The notes below the pieces were generated by a model, which ran no database searches, was not told the origin of the DNA, and worked only from the letters and a program-made list of their open reading frames with translations. A DNA stretch of 64,000 nucleotides, taken from NCBI GenBank assembly GCA_910578645.1, contig CAJTQI010000001.1, positions 954,029 to 1,018,028 on the forward strand, read 5' to 3'. The position numbers were made by a program, and so were the translations under genes. Source of the stretch: an uncultured Lachnospiraceae bacterium. GTDB taxonomy: Bacteria > Bacillota > Clostridia > Lachnospirales > Lachnospiraceae. Below, in pieces: positions 28,045 to 37,182 of this stretch (position 1 is its first letter; every line of letters starts with the position of its first letter).

Positions 28045-29519
28045 TGAAGAAGAAACCTGTTTGGATGTTTTTCCTGGTTATTTCCCTGTTCTGCCTTGTG
28101 GTGGCAATTGACAGAATAGACGATATGGAATTTCATGGTATGCGGGTTTTGCCGGAAGAAAAGCTTGCGAAGCTGACGGAAAGCCTTGGCAGAGTGGACA
28201 GTCCGCAGAACGCGGAAGAATTGATTTTGTTGGATGGACATGGAATACCTTATGACCGGGACAATAATCTGTTTTATGTAAGCCAGTCGACGGAGGGGAA
28301 AGAGTATGCCGGAACCTTTACGGCGGCAGGCTCTGGCTGTGTGCTCTATCTGCAAAAAGATGACGCGTTAAAAGATAAGCAGGACGCGATAGCCCGGGGA
28401 CATCGGTTTAAGGTATGGTTTGTGACGGAGAATGCCTATGCCGTATCGGAGCTTGTTTTCACAGGACTTCCTATGGTTTGTATCCGTTCTGAGGCGGGAG
28501 GGCTGACGGATGGATATGGAAGAGGAAGCATCGTCGTTCAGAATCCCGATGATACGGATATTATCACCATGAGCGTGAAGGAATCTGCCATTGAGACGAA
28601 GGTAAACCATAATTCCGGCACAATCAGTTTTAAGCTTTTCAAAAACCAGTATGACCAGGAAAGAGACCTTTCGCTTCTCGGAATGGGGAAACGAACCTCC
28701 TGGAAACTTTATCCGGTATATGAGAAAGATGATGCCGCTTCCCGCGAAATGGTGGCAAACTATGTATGGAACTGTGTCTGTAGCGAGGATACACTGCAAA
28801 AAGGCATGGAGTATGCCGAGGTGATTGTGGACGGGGAGTACAAGGGATTGTATTATCTTGCACCTAAGGTTGGTAAAGGATATCTTGACTTAGGGGAAAA
28901 GGATAGGGCATATGAATGCGAAGAAGTCTTGGAAGACGGAACAAAGCGGTATGGGGTAATCGGTGACCAGGATATTCAGGAAAACAGGGAAGAACTTCTA
29001 TGGTATGAAAGCTTGTGGCAAGCAGAAAACGAGGATTTTGCACGGCTCAATATAGAAAATTATATCAATTATAACATTTATCTTCAGGCTGCCTGCGCAG
29101 TCCAGAACAGCATGGAAGAGTACTATGTGATTGCCCGGGAACAAGACGGGGAATATGGGTTTTATAAGATGCCTGGCAGGAGCAAGTTTGTATTTGGTCT
29201 GTATCCTTCGAGAATCGGATGGCAGTCGGTGTTTGCGACGGAAAATATTATGGAAGATGCCGAATATGACTGCCTGTCCGGCCAGATGGACGATATTGCG
29301 CCACGGACGGCGGCAAGATGGAAAGAACTTAGGCAAAATGCCCTTTCCACGCAGAGCCTGCTTAGCGTGGCTTATTTGTGTGAGCAGAGACTGGCAGATT
29401 CCGGGTATATTGTAAGAGAAGAAGAGCACAGTGCCTATGGTACAGCCTGTGATAACTTACATGAGATGATAAGAGAGCGCATGGCTCATCTTGACCAATA
29501 TTATGAAAGCATAAAATAG
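28044..29519 (+). CDS. Highly divergent CotH-like exported protein
   Basis: 491 aa with an N-terminal signal-anchor helix (VWMFFLVISLFCLVVAI) and an extracytoplasmic body. Similarity to CotH is limited to the middle: SWKLYPVYEKDDAASREMVANY followed by YAEVIVDGEYKGLYYLAPKVG, which mirrors the family's NGEYxGxYxL element. Neither the RGRGN-type loop nor the WDxD metal motif can be found, so it is probably not an active kinase; it may be a pseudokinase or scaffold. It starts inside the preceding stop codon and ends 2 nt before the canonical CotH gene, so all four genes from VTC onward are tightly coupled. Confidence 0.55.
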   Translation: MKKKPVWMFFLVISLFCLVVAIDRIDDMEFHGMRVLPEEKLAKLTESLGRVDSPQNAEELILLDGHGIPYDRDNNLFYVSQSTEGKEYAGTFTAAGSGCVLYLQKDDALKDKQDAIARGHRFKVWFVTENAYAVSELVFTGLPMVCIRSEAGGLTDGYGRGSIVVQNPDDTDIITMSVKESAIETKVNHNSGTISFKLFKNQYDQERDLSLLGMGKRTSWKLYPVYEKDDAASREMVANYVWNCVCSEDTLQKGMEYAEVIVDGEYKGLYYLAPKVGKGYLDLGEKDRAYECEEVLEDGTKRYGVIGDQDIQENREELLWYESLWQAENEDFARLNIENYINYNIYLQAACAVQNSMEEYYVIAREQDGEYGFYKMPGRSKFVFGLYPSRIGWQSVFATENIMEDAEYDCLSGQMDDIAPRTAARWKELRQNALSTQSLLSVAYLCEQRLADSGYIVREEEHSAYGTACDNLHEMIRERMAHLDQYYESIK

Positions 29520-29521
29520 TT

Positions 29522-31759
29522 ATGATATTTGACAAAAGGAAACCTAACAAAATCATTAATATAGCCGTACTTGCGGCGCTGTGTGCGGTGGCTTTTTATT
29601 GCATCGGTTATATCAGGGAGAACATGGGAGAACCCCAAAAATCCGATGAATACCATGTGTCAATCCGTGGGGAGGAGCCGGCGGAGGAGAAAGATGAGGG
29701 AAGCGACCCTTACGAGGGAGATTTTCTTCCGGTCAGCGTGATGGCCGAATGTGGCGGCTTTGCCAAGGAAGTGAGCCTGTATGTATCAGAAGGGGTTTGC
29801 TATGCATTTCTGCCTGCATATGCCGATTTGGCCAGGGCGTCGTGGGTGTTTGACAATCAGACATGTGAAGTAAAGTTCAACGGGGAAAAAGTGGCGGCAG
29901 GCGGCATGCTGCAAAGCATAGAGAACGGTGCAGATTACGCGATAGACATAAAAGACGGGATGCAGAATGAATTGCATTATCAGCTTGTTTTTATGCAGTC
30001 AGCCGAACTCCCTTCCGTATTTATTGACACCCAGTCGGGTTCCATGGACTATGTGGATGTGGATAAGGGTAACGAGGAATCAGGACAATTCTATTGCATT
30101 ACTGCCGAAGGAGAAATAGACAGCCAGGGCGTCATGGAAAGAATCAGAGGCAGGGGCAACACAAGCTGGGAAGGGCCGGGCGGCAAGAACCAGTATAATG
30201 TGCGGTTGGCCGAGAGTACGGATGTGCTGCATATGGGAAGTTCCCAAAACTGGATTGTGCAGGCGAATAAGCTGGATGCATCTATGATGCGCAATAAGTT
30301 GGCGTACGATTTTGCGAAGGACATTGGCATACCTTATGCGGTGGATTGTGAATTTGCGGATTTGTATTTGAATAACAGGTATATGGGTACCTATCTGGTA
30401 TGTGAAAAGGTTGAGGTGGCGGAGAACCGGGTGGGAGCCCAGGATGGCTATTTGCTGGAGGCGAATTTCCGGGCTATTGATTCGGAAACCGTAGTCAGTA
30501 CAAGCCGTGGAACGTTTGCTATCAACTACCCGGAAGAAGTCACACAAGAGACGCACGATTATATAGCGGACTATGTCGGTAAGGTGGCCGAGAGTATTAC
30601 ATCAGCACGGCAGAGCGAACGATATTTGGACTATATTGATTTGAGTTCTTTTGCAACGTTGTTTATTGTCGATGAAGTCGGCAATGACCCTGACAACAAT
30701 GCGCTCAGTACTTTTTATTATAAAGAAGACCGTACGGATGACTCTAAACTGACTGCCGCCCCGGTATGGGATTTTGACATAGCGTTGGGCAATGACGAGA
30801 GATGCGCTGAAGTGTTAAACAGTTACTATGGTGAGGGATGGTTTGAATATCTCTACAAGAGCGAGACATTCCGGGGGGAAGTGGCCAGGCAGCTTCAAGA
30901 AATCATGGATACTTTGTATGATAAATACGAGAATCATTATTTTAAGGAGATGGTGGAGTATATGGAGGCATCTTACCGGATGAATGAGGTAAGGTGGAAA
31001 GAAAAACAAGGATATATCGCGTCGTATTATCCGGATTTCCAGGGAACGGTACAATATCTGGACGATTATTTTATGGCAAGGCTTAAGAACCTTCACTATG
31101 TATTCAACGGACCTGACCGGATACACAAGGTGGAATTTCTGGACAGAGGGCGCCAATATGCGCACACCTATGTGAAAGATGGGGATGTGATTCCGGTGCG
31201 GGTTTTGGAAAACCTGCAGAGAGTCGACGGCGTGGAAAGTTACAGCCTGGACAATGAACAGGTAATTGACCCCTATAGTTATGTGGTATATAGTGATGTC
31301 AGGATTAACTGCAGGCAAGGGGGAAACAGCCAGCCTGGATTCCGGACAGAGGGGGATGTGGAAGATGCCTGGCAGGCAGGCGGACAGGATATAGATAAAG
31401 GAGAATTGGCTATGCAATGGATTAGTTTTATCATGCTGATGGTTCCAGGGTTGGTTTCCGTGTGGCTCAGTGGAAATAATAAGGTGACGAAGGATGCTGC
31501 ATTTGGGATTTTGGTACAGTATTTACTGAACAGTTTTCTTATATTGCTGATTTCGTACGGTATTTTTTATGTGACATATGGAAGCGCTGTGCTTAGCTTC
31601 TCGGATATTTACAGTGAATCCTATGATTACAGTATTTATAACATTAACGTTGCGTTTAAATATCTTATGCTGGCCGGTGGCTTGTCCGTGGCGGTGGGCA
31701 TTATAGAGCGGATTATGAAGACATTATTGTGCAGAAAACGCACAAAAAGCGAGGATTAG
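29522..31759 (+). CDS. CotH-family protein kinase with C-terminal membrane domain
   Basis: 745 aa and the most canonical CotH of the window. After an anchor helix (residues 13-30) and the shared beta-rich domain come RIRGRGNTSW (207-216) with a following lysine in GGKNQYNVRL, WIVQANKLDASMMRNK, ADLYLNNRYMGTYLVCEKVE and the metal-binding VWDFDIALGN (W416, D417, D419). These match the ATP and Mg sites of CotH kinases, which phosphorylate secreted proteins outside the cytoplasm. Unlike typical CotH it carries three membrane helices near the C-terminus (about 635-735). There is no clear ribosome site; translation probably re-initiates after the stop 2 nt upstream. The neighbouring VTC and DUF4956 proteins suggest a phosphate-related unit. 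Confidence 0.85.
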   Translation: MIFDKRKPNKIINIAVLAALCAVAFYCIGYIRENMGEPQKSDEYHVSIRGEEPAEEKDEGSDPYEGDFLPVSVMAECGGFAKEVSLYVSEGVCYAFLPAYADLARASWVFDNQTCEVKFNGEKVAAGGMLQSIENGADYAIDIKDGMQNELHYQLVFMQSAELPSVFIDTQSGSMDYVDVDKGNEESGQFYCITAEGEIDSQGVMERIRGRGNTSWEGPGGKNQYNVRLAESTDVLHMGSSQNWIVQANKLDASMMRNKLAYDFAKDIGIPYAVDCEFADLYLNNRYMGTYLVCEKVEVAENRVGAQDGYLLEANFRAIDSETVVSTSRGTFAINYPEEVTQETHDYIADYVGKVAESITSARQSERYLDYIDLSSFATLFIVDEVGNDPDNNALSTFYYKEDRTDDSKLTAAPVWDFDIALGNDERCAEVLNSYYGEGWFEYLYKSETFRGEVARQLQEIMDTLYDKYENHYFKEMVEYMEASYRMNEVRWKEKQGYIASYYPDFQGTVQYLDDYFMARLKNLHYVFNGPDRIHKVEFLDRGRQYAHTYVKDGDVIPVRVLENLQRVDGVESYSLDNEQVIDPYSYVVYSDVRINCRQGGNSQPGFRTEGDVEDAWQAGGQDIDKGELAMQWISFIMLMVPGLVSVWLSGNNKVTKDAAFGILVQYLLNSFLILLISYGIFYVTYGSAVLSFSDIYSESYDYSIYNINVAFKYLMLAGGLSVAVGIIERIMKTLLCRKRTKSED

Positions 31760-31760
31760 G

Positions 31761-32702
31761 TTGGATAAAATAAAAATCGCATTTTGTTTTGATGAAAAGT
31801 TGACAGACCAGGTACAGGTAGCCGTAGCATCTTTGTTGGACTATGGGGCGTCAGAATCGGTGCATTACCATGTTTATTGTGTGTGCACGAAAGAGGCGGC
31901 GCGGGTGGGAGAAAAGCTGAAACAGGTTATGGCGGCAAGGGACCAGGAATCTTTTCTTACCGTAAAAACGGTGGACAATCCCTATCAGGACGCCTATGAG
32001 GTCAGGGGAGTTTCTGCAGGCACGTATTTAAGGCTTATGCTGCACAGGCTGCTTCCGGAGGAGGATAAGGTCATCTATACGGATGTGGACGTCCTTTTCC
32101 GGGAAAGTTTGGAAGGGCTCTGGCAGATTCCACTGGATGATTATGTGTTGGCGGCGGCAAAAGGGGCGGTGAATTTCTCGGATAAGTGGGCCTGGAACAG
32201 TGACAGGCCATATTGGCGCCATCTGGAAGGGATGAAAGGACAGTATATCAATGCGGGCATAACGGTGCTTAATCTCAGGCAGATACGCCAGAGGAATCTG
32301 GAAGCGCAGTGGAACCGATGGGCGAAGGAGAAACTCTATTATCAGGACCAGGATATTTTGAACATTACCTGCCAGGGGGAAATTTACTATCTGCCTGCCA
32401 GGTATAACCGTCTTGCCTATATGGAGGAACTGGATTATGACAGGTTTGTCAGTGAAGGAATATGCGGTAGCAGGGAGTGCCAGGAAGCGTTAGAATATCC
32501 TGCAATCATCCACTATGCCGGAGATAAGCCCTGGAAACGTTATGATACGAATCTGGGGTATTTATGGTGGGAGTATGTCAATGGACAGCCTGATTTGGCG
32601 GGCATGTTCGATGAGAGGCGGGCAAGGAAATACCATGGGCCTACCCTTGCACAGCGGGGCGTCAGGAAGATAAGGAGACTGCTTGGCATGGACGCTGAGT
32701 AA
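31761..32702 (+). CDS. Glycosyltransferase family 8
   Basis: 313 aa of the GT8 retaining type. KIAFCFDEKLTDQVQVAVAS opens the nucleotide-binding fold, VIYTDVDVLFRESL holds the D-x-D metal site (about residues 105-112), GQYINAGITVLNLRQIR and DQDILNITCQGEIYYLP follow, and AIIHYAGDKPW supplies the late histidine motif. It would transfer glucose, galactose or similar from a UDP-sugar on the cytoplasmic side. The start is TTG with GAGG 6 nt upstream, 1 nt after the CotH stop, so it is the last gene of that operon. Acceptor unknown. Confidence 0.9.
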   Translation: MDKIKIAFCFDEKLTDQVQVAVASLLDYGASESVHYHVYCVCTKEAARVGEKLKQVMAARDQESFLTVKTVDNPYQDAYEVRGVSAGTYLRLMLHRLLPEEDKVIYTDVDVLFRESLEGLWQIPLDDYVLAAAKGAVNFSDKWAWNSDRPYWRHLEGMKGQYINAGITVLNLRQIRQRNLEAQWNRWAKEKLYYQDQDILNITCQGEIYYLPARYNRLAYMEELDYDRFVSEGICGSRECQEALEYPAIIHYAGDKPWKRYDTNLGYLWWEYVNGQPDLAGMFDERRARKYHGPTLAQRGVRKIRRLLGMDAE

Positions 32703-32776
32703 ATGATACTATAGGCATTTTTATTAGATTAAACGAAAGAATCGGCGGAACATCTCGGAATGGAGGAAAAGTTGAA

Positions 32777-34087
32777 ATGAAAATTGCGGTTGCAGGAACA
32801 GGGTATGTAGGATTAGTGGCGGGGGTATGCTTTGCGGAGAAGGGACATGACGTCATATGCGTGGATGTGGATGAGAAGAAAGTGAAGTTGATGGAGTCCG
32901 GCGTGTCGCCTATCTACGAGGAAGGACTGGAAGAGCTGATGCGCAAGAACAATGCTACGGGAAGGCTGCATTATACAACTGATTACCAGAGCGCATATAA
33001 AGATGCGGAGGCGATTTTTATCGGTGTGGGGACGCCGGAGCAGCCGGACGGTTCCGCCAACCTAAACTATATAGCCACTGTGTCCAGGCAGATTGCGGAG
33101 TCTGTGGAGCGGGATTGCCTTGTGGTTGTCAAGTCTACCGTCCCGGTTGGAACCAATGATAAAGTAGAACAGTTTATCAGGGATTTCCTCAAGAGAGACG
33201 TGAAGGTTGAGGTGGCCTCCAACCCAGAATTTTTGGCACAGGGTTCTGCCGTGCATGACACGCTTCATGCGGCCAGGATTATCATCGGGACAGAGTCAAA
33301 AGAGGCAGAGACAGTGCTTAAGAAAATATATGAGCCCTTCGGACTGCCAATCGTGTCGGTGGGAAGACGTTCCGCGGAGATGATTAAGTATGCTTGTAAT
33401 GACTTTCTGGCGCTTAAGATTTCTTATATGAATGATATTGCGAACTTGTGCGAACTGGTAGGAGCGGATATTGATGCCGTGGCGGAGGGTATGAGTTATG
33501 ATACGAGAATCGGCGCAAGATTTTTGAATGCAGGCGTGGGATATGGGGGAAGCTGTTTCCCAAAGGACACAAAAGCGTTGAAATACATTGCCAGACAGCA
33601 TGGCTATAAACTGCGCACGGTGGAGGCAGCGGTGGACGTGAATGCGGAGCAGAAAACGAAACTGTTCCACAAGGCAAGCAACCGTATGATTACATTCCAG
33701 GGACTGAAAGTGGCTGTACTTGGGCTTGCTTTTAAGGCAGGTACGGATGATTTGCGGGAAGCGCCGTCTTTAGATAATGTTGCTCTTTTACTGGAGAGCG
33801 GGGCTGATATTTTTGCCTATGACCCTGTGGCGGCGGACAATTTCCGGAAGAGATACCCGGAGGGGAAGAATGGAAACGGCACAATGCAGTATACGGCGTC
33901 TCCTGAAGAAGCCCTCCATGATGCCAATATCTGTTTTATTTTCACGGAGTGGGGCGAGATTAAGGCGGTGGCGCCGGAGACATACAAAGCGCAGATGCAG
34001 ATTCCTCTGGTATATGACGGGCGTAATCTCTACGATGTGAAAGCCATGAAAAATGCAGGTGTAGAGTATTACAGTATTGGACGTTAG
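32777..34087 (+). CDS. ugd: UDP-glucose 6-dehydrogenase
   Basis: 436 aa, the normal length. It oxidises UDP-glucose to UDP-glucuronate with two NAD+. Visible features: the Rossmann fingerprint GTGYVGLVAG (residues 7-16), GVGTPEQPDGSANL, VVKSTVPVGT, NPEFLAQGSA, the central dimer helix with KYACNDFLALKISYMNDIA, the catalytic cysteine in GGSCFPKDTKAL (C260) and the C-terminal LAFKAGTDDLREAPS. GGAGG precedes the ATG. The next gene is a UDP-glucuronate-type epimerase, so the pair supplies UDP-GlcA and UDP-GalA for the surface glycan. Synonyms in other species include tuaD and hasB. Confidence 0.95.
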   Translation: MKIAVAGTGYVGLVAGVCFAEKGHDVICVDVDEKKVKLMESGVSPIYEEGLEELMRKNNATGRLHYTTDYQSAYKDAEAIFIGVGTPEQPDGSANLNYIATVSRQIAESVERDCLVVVKSTVPVGTNDKVEQFIRDFLKRDVKVEVASNPEFLAQGSAVHDTLHAARIIIGTESKEAETVLKKIYEPFGLPIVSVGRRSAEMIKYACNDFLALKISYMNDIANLCELVGADIDAVAEGMSYDTRIGARFLNAGVGYGGSCFPKDTKALKYIARQHGYKLRTVEAAVDVNAEQKTKLFHKASNRMITFQGLKVAVLGLAFKAGTDDLREAPSLDNVALLLESGADIFAYDPVAADNFRKRYPEGKNGNGTMQYTASPEEALHDANICFIFTEWGEIKAVAPETYKAQMQIPLVYDGRNLYDVKAMKNAGVEYYSIGR

Positions 34088-34173
34088 TAGGGTAGGGTTT
34101 GTCCCTCTTCGCCAGCAAGGCTGAGGAGACAGGAGAATGCAGGCAAATTAAACGGGAATAAAGAGGTGACTAC

Positions 34174-35172
34174 ATGAATCCATTGGATACGAGCAAAGTA
34201 TATTTGATAACAGGCGGCGCCGGGTTTATTGGTTTCCATCTGTCTAAGAGCCTTCTGGCCAAAGGCGCCAGGGTGATTGGCTTCGATAATCTGAATGATT
34301 ATTATGACGTACAGCTTAAGAAGGACAGACTGGCGGTTTTAAAAGAATATGGGGATTACACTTTTATCAAAGGCGATTTGAGTGACAGAAGCGATGTGTT
34401 TCGTCTTTTCCAGGAGTATGCGCCCCAGGTGGTCGTTAATCTGGGGGCCCAGGCAGGCGTGCGTTACAGCATCGACAATCCTACCGCATATATGCAGTCC
34501 AATATGATGGGGTTTTTCCACATTCTGGAAGGATGTCGGTACTTTCCGGTGGAACATCTTGTCTATGCCTCGTCCAGTTCGGTATATGGAGGGAATGAAA
34601 AGGTTCCCTTTTCTACGGAGGATAAAGTGGACGGTCCGGTGAGCCTGTATGCGGCGACGAAGAAATCCAATGAACTGATGGCTCACGCTTACAGCAAGCT
34701 ATACCATATTCCGGCTACGGGGCTGCGTTTCTTTACGGTGTATGGTCCTTATGGCAGGCCGGATATGGCATATTACAAATTTACCCAGAAGATTCTGGCC
34801 GGGGAACCTATCCAGGTTTATAACCGCGGAGATATGTACAGAGATTTTACTTATATTGACGATATTGTGAAGGGTGTGGAGAACATTCTCTGCAATCCGC
34901 CTGTGCAAAATGCACAGGGAGTAAGCTATAAGTTGTACAATATCGGCAACAATAAGCCTGAGAAACTGATGGATTATATTGAAACATTAGAGAAATGTCT
35001 GGGCAGGACGGCTAAGAAAGAATATCTTCCGATGCAGCCTGGAGACGTATACCAGACTTATGCGGACGTTACTGATTTGATGAGGGACTATGATTTTAAG
35101 CCGGATACGACAATCGAAGAAGGGCTGACTAAGTTTGTGGAGTGGTATCTTGCATACTATAAGAAAAGATAA
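34174..35172 (+). CDS. NAD-dependent epimerase, UDP-glucuronate 4-epimerase type
   Basis: 332 aa extended short-chain dehydrogenase. The NAD fingerprint GGAGFIG is at residues 14-20, followed by FDNLNDYYDVQLKKDRL, a segment typical of UDP-glucuronate 4-epimerases. The catalytic Y-x3-K is YAATK (Y159, K163), preceded by YASSSSVYG; then TGLRFFTVYGPYGRPDMA and RDFTYIDDIV. It should interconvert UDP-glucuronate and UDP-galacturonate in the cytoplasm. GAGGTG is well placed before the ATG. Position directly after ugd supports the substrate choice; a UDP-GlcNAc-uronate or other 4-epimerase is the alternative. Confidence 0.9.
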   Translation: MNPLDTSKVYLITGGAGFIGFHLSKSLLAKGARVIGFDNLNDYYDVQLKKDRLAVLKEYGDYTFIKGDLSDRSDVFRLFQEYAPQVVVNLGAQAGVRYSIDNPTAYMQSNMMGFFHILEGCRYFPVEHLVYASSSSVYGGNEKVPFSTEDKVDGPVSLYAATKKSNELMAHAYSKLYHIPATGLRFFTVYGPYGRPDMAYYKFTQKILAGEPIQVYNRGDMYRDFTYIDDIVKGVENILCNPPVQNAQGVSYKLYNIGNNKPEKLMDYIETLEKCLGRTAKKEYLPMQPGDVYQTYADVTDLMRDYDFKPDTTIEEGLTKFVEWYLAYYKKR

Positions 35173-35227
35173 GGCCTATGGTTTAGCGGCGTTATAGAGA
35201 CATGAAGATGGAAGGGCACGATAAAAT

Positions 35228-36232
35228 ATGAGTGAAATGGAAAGAACTACCCCGGTTTTATATCTGGTAGTGCCTTGTTATAACGAAGAAGAGGTTATCG
35301 AGAAATCGGCGCAGGTGTTGGGGGATAAATTGCGCAGGCTTGCCCAGGCGGGAAAAATCGGAGAGGACAGCAAGGTAATGTTCGTCAATGACGGGAGTAA
35401 AGACCGCACGCTTCTTCTCCTGCACCGGATTGCAGCACAGGACGCACTTTTCTCGGTGGTCAGTCTTGCAGGCAATTATGGCCATCAGAGCGCTATCCTG
35501 GCCGGCATGATGACGGCCAGACAGTATGCGGATGCTGTGGTGACAATCGATGCCGATTTGCAACAGGATATTGAGGCGTTGGACAAATTTCTGGAAAGCT
35601 ATATGGCGGGCAGCGAAGTGGTCTATGGTGTACGCAATGACAGGCATTCCGACGGCTTTTTTAAGAAAAGTACGGCCACAATGTATTACCGGCTGATGCA
35701 TCTGCTTGGCAGTAAGGTGATAACAAATCATGCAGATTACCGTTTGATGTCTAAGAAGGCTTTGGATGCGCTCTCGGAATATAAAGAGACGAATTTGTTC
35801 CTGCGGGGACTGATTCCGACCATGGGGTTCCCCTCAGATGTGGTGTACTTTGATGTGAAAGCCAGGGAGGCAGGACATTCTAAATATACTTTAAGTAAGA
35901 TGGTCACGTTGGCGATGGACGGGATTACATCTATGAGCGTCAGGCCTTTAAGGCTTATAAGCAGTCTTGGATTTATCGTGTTTGTTTTCAGTTTTGTGAT
36001 GAGTGTTATCAGCTTGGTGGACTGGGTGAGAGGATATAACGTGCCGGGATATACGACGACGATGATTGTATCCTTGTTGATTGGCGGCATTACGCTGCTT
36101 TCACTGGGCATTATCGGGGAGTATGTAGGGAAAATCTACATGGAGACGAAGCACAGGCCCCGTTATATTATAGATACTTTTGTCTGGAAGAAGGAAGACG
36201 TCATGGACGACAGGGAAGAGAGGACGGAGTGA
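35228..36232 (+). CDS. Polyprenyl-phosphate glycosyltransferase (DPM/ArnC/GtrB type)
   Basis: 334 aa: a GT-A domain followed by two C-terminal membrane helices (SLGFIVFVFSFVMSVISLV and TTMIVSLLIGGITLLSLGI). Motifs are YLVVPCYNEEEVI, VMFVNDGSKDRTL, NYGHQSAILAGM, VTIDADLQQD (metal site, about residues 108-117), DYRLMSKKAL and a late SKYTLSKM. This class links a sugar from UDP- or GDP-donors to undecaprenyl phosphate, making the donor for GT-C enzymes on the outer face. Its end overlaps the GTG start of the YdjC-type deacetylase (GTGA). Confidence 0.9.
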   Translation: MSEMERTTPVLYLVVPCYNEEEVIEKSAQVLGDKLRRLAQAGKIGEDSKVMFVNDGSKDRTLLLLHRIAAQDALFSVVSLAGNYGHQSAILAGMMTARQYADAVVTIDADLQQDIEALDKFLESYMAGSEVVYGVRNDRHSDGFFKKSTATMYYRLMHLLGSKVITNHADYRLMSKKALDALSEYKETNLFLRGLIPTMGFPSDVVYFDVKAREAGHSKYTLSKMVTLAMDGITSMSVRPLRLISSLGFIVFVFSFVMSVISLVDWVRGYNVPGYTTTMIVSLLIGGITLLSLGIIGEYVGKIYMETKHRPRYIIDTFVWKKEDVMDDREERTE

Positions 36233-37182
36233 AAGTGCCGAAAGTAGATATTCATGCGGACGATTACGCATTGACGGTCAACACATCTAAAGATATGTTA
36301 TCCTGCATGGAGAAGGGATATCTGGACAGTATCAGCATCGTTCCCAATATGTCCTGCTTTCCAGCATGCATGGAAATGCTCTATGAGGCGGTTCCGCGGC
36401 TGCCTTTTTTACCCAAAATGTCGGTTCATCTGGATTTCGTAGAAGGGCATTGCCTGTCGGGAAGCGGACAGTCGCCGATGCTTGCCACACCGGAGGGAAA
36501 CCTGATGGGACTATCCTGGGGAGGGGTGTTCTTACTGTCTTATCTTCCATGGAGGCGGCGTCAGGCGAAAGTGCAGCTAAAGAGGGAGATAAAAGCGCAG
36601 ATTGAGAAGGTGCAGGAAGCGGTAAGACACGCCATGGATTTGGCCAAAGAACATGGGATAGTCTGTAAACAGAAAGGTTTACGCATCGATTCTCACCAGC
36701 ACGCGCACATGATTCCCGTGGTATGGGAAGCCTTGGCGGAGGTGATTGCAGAGGAGCATTATGAGGTGGAATACATCCGTAATTCCAAGGAAATGATGGC
36801 GCAGTTTGTCCGGGAGGTTCCTCTGTGGAAAACATACCGCCCGGTTAATTTTGTTAAGAACCGGCTGTTGTTCTTTTATTCCCACAAGGCGGACAGATAT
36901 GCCAAGTCCCATGGCATGGAGCAGATGTATCTGTGGGGACTTATTATGAGCGGACATATGGATTATGACAGGATTGTCAGATTATACCCGAAGATAGCCG
37001 CTAAGGCAAAGAGGGACGGACGGGTGTTGGAAATTCTTTTTCACCCGGGGCTCACCCTGCCGGAAGAAGTGAGCGCTGAGATTGGGGAAGAGGCGGCGAA
37101 AGATTTCTACCTGCGAAAGGAGCGGCATGTGGAGATGGAGGCGGTGATGGCTGTAAGAGATAAAGGAGTTCTGTATGATTAA
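36229..37182 (+). CDS. YdjC/ChbG-family carbohydrate deacetylase
   Basis: 317 aa. The N-terminal metal site VDIHADDYALT (D7, H9, D11, D12) and the second histidine cluster RIDSHQHAHMIPVV (about residues 147-160) are those of ChbG/YdjC enzymes, which remove N-acetyl groups from amino sugars in a metal-dependent way. LEILFHPGLTLP supplies the late histidine. No signal peptide. The GTG start overlaps the upstream glycosyltransferase stop, and its own stop overlaps the next ATG by 8 nt. In this context it probably deacetylates a lipid-linked or nucleotide-linked HexNAc before transfer; similar gene pairs with a polyprenyl-P GT2 are common. Confidence 0.85.
   Translation: MKVPKVDIHADDYALTVNTSKDMLSCMEKGYLDSISIVPNMSCFPACMEMLYEAVPRLPFLPKMSVHLDFVEGHCLSGSGQSPMLATPEGNLMGLSWGGVFLLSYLPWRRRQAKVQLKREIKAQIEKVQEAVRHAMDLAKEHGIVCKQKGLRIDSHQHAHMIPVVWEALAEVIAEEHYEVEYIRNSKEMMAQFVREVPLWKTYRPVNFVKNRLLFFYSHKADRYAKSHGMEQMYLWGLIMSGHMDYDRIVRLYPKIAAKAKRDGRVLEILFHPGLTLPEEVSAEIGEEAAKDFYLRKERHVEMEAVMAVRDKGVLYD

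Noticed and set aside
19339..31759. Spore-coat locus based on CotH similarity
   Set aside because: Other coat genes are absent, and all four proteins carry membrane anchors and sit among glycan genes, so a vegetative surface role is more likely.
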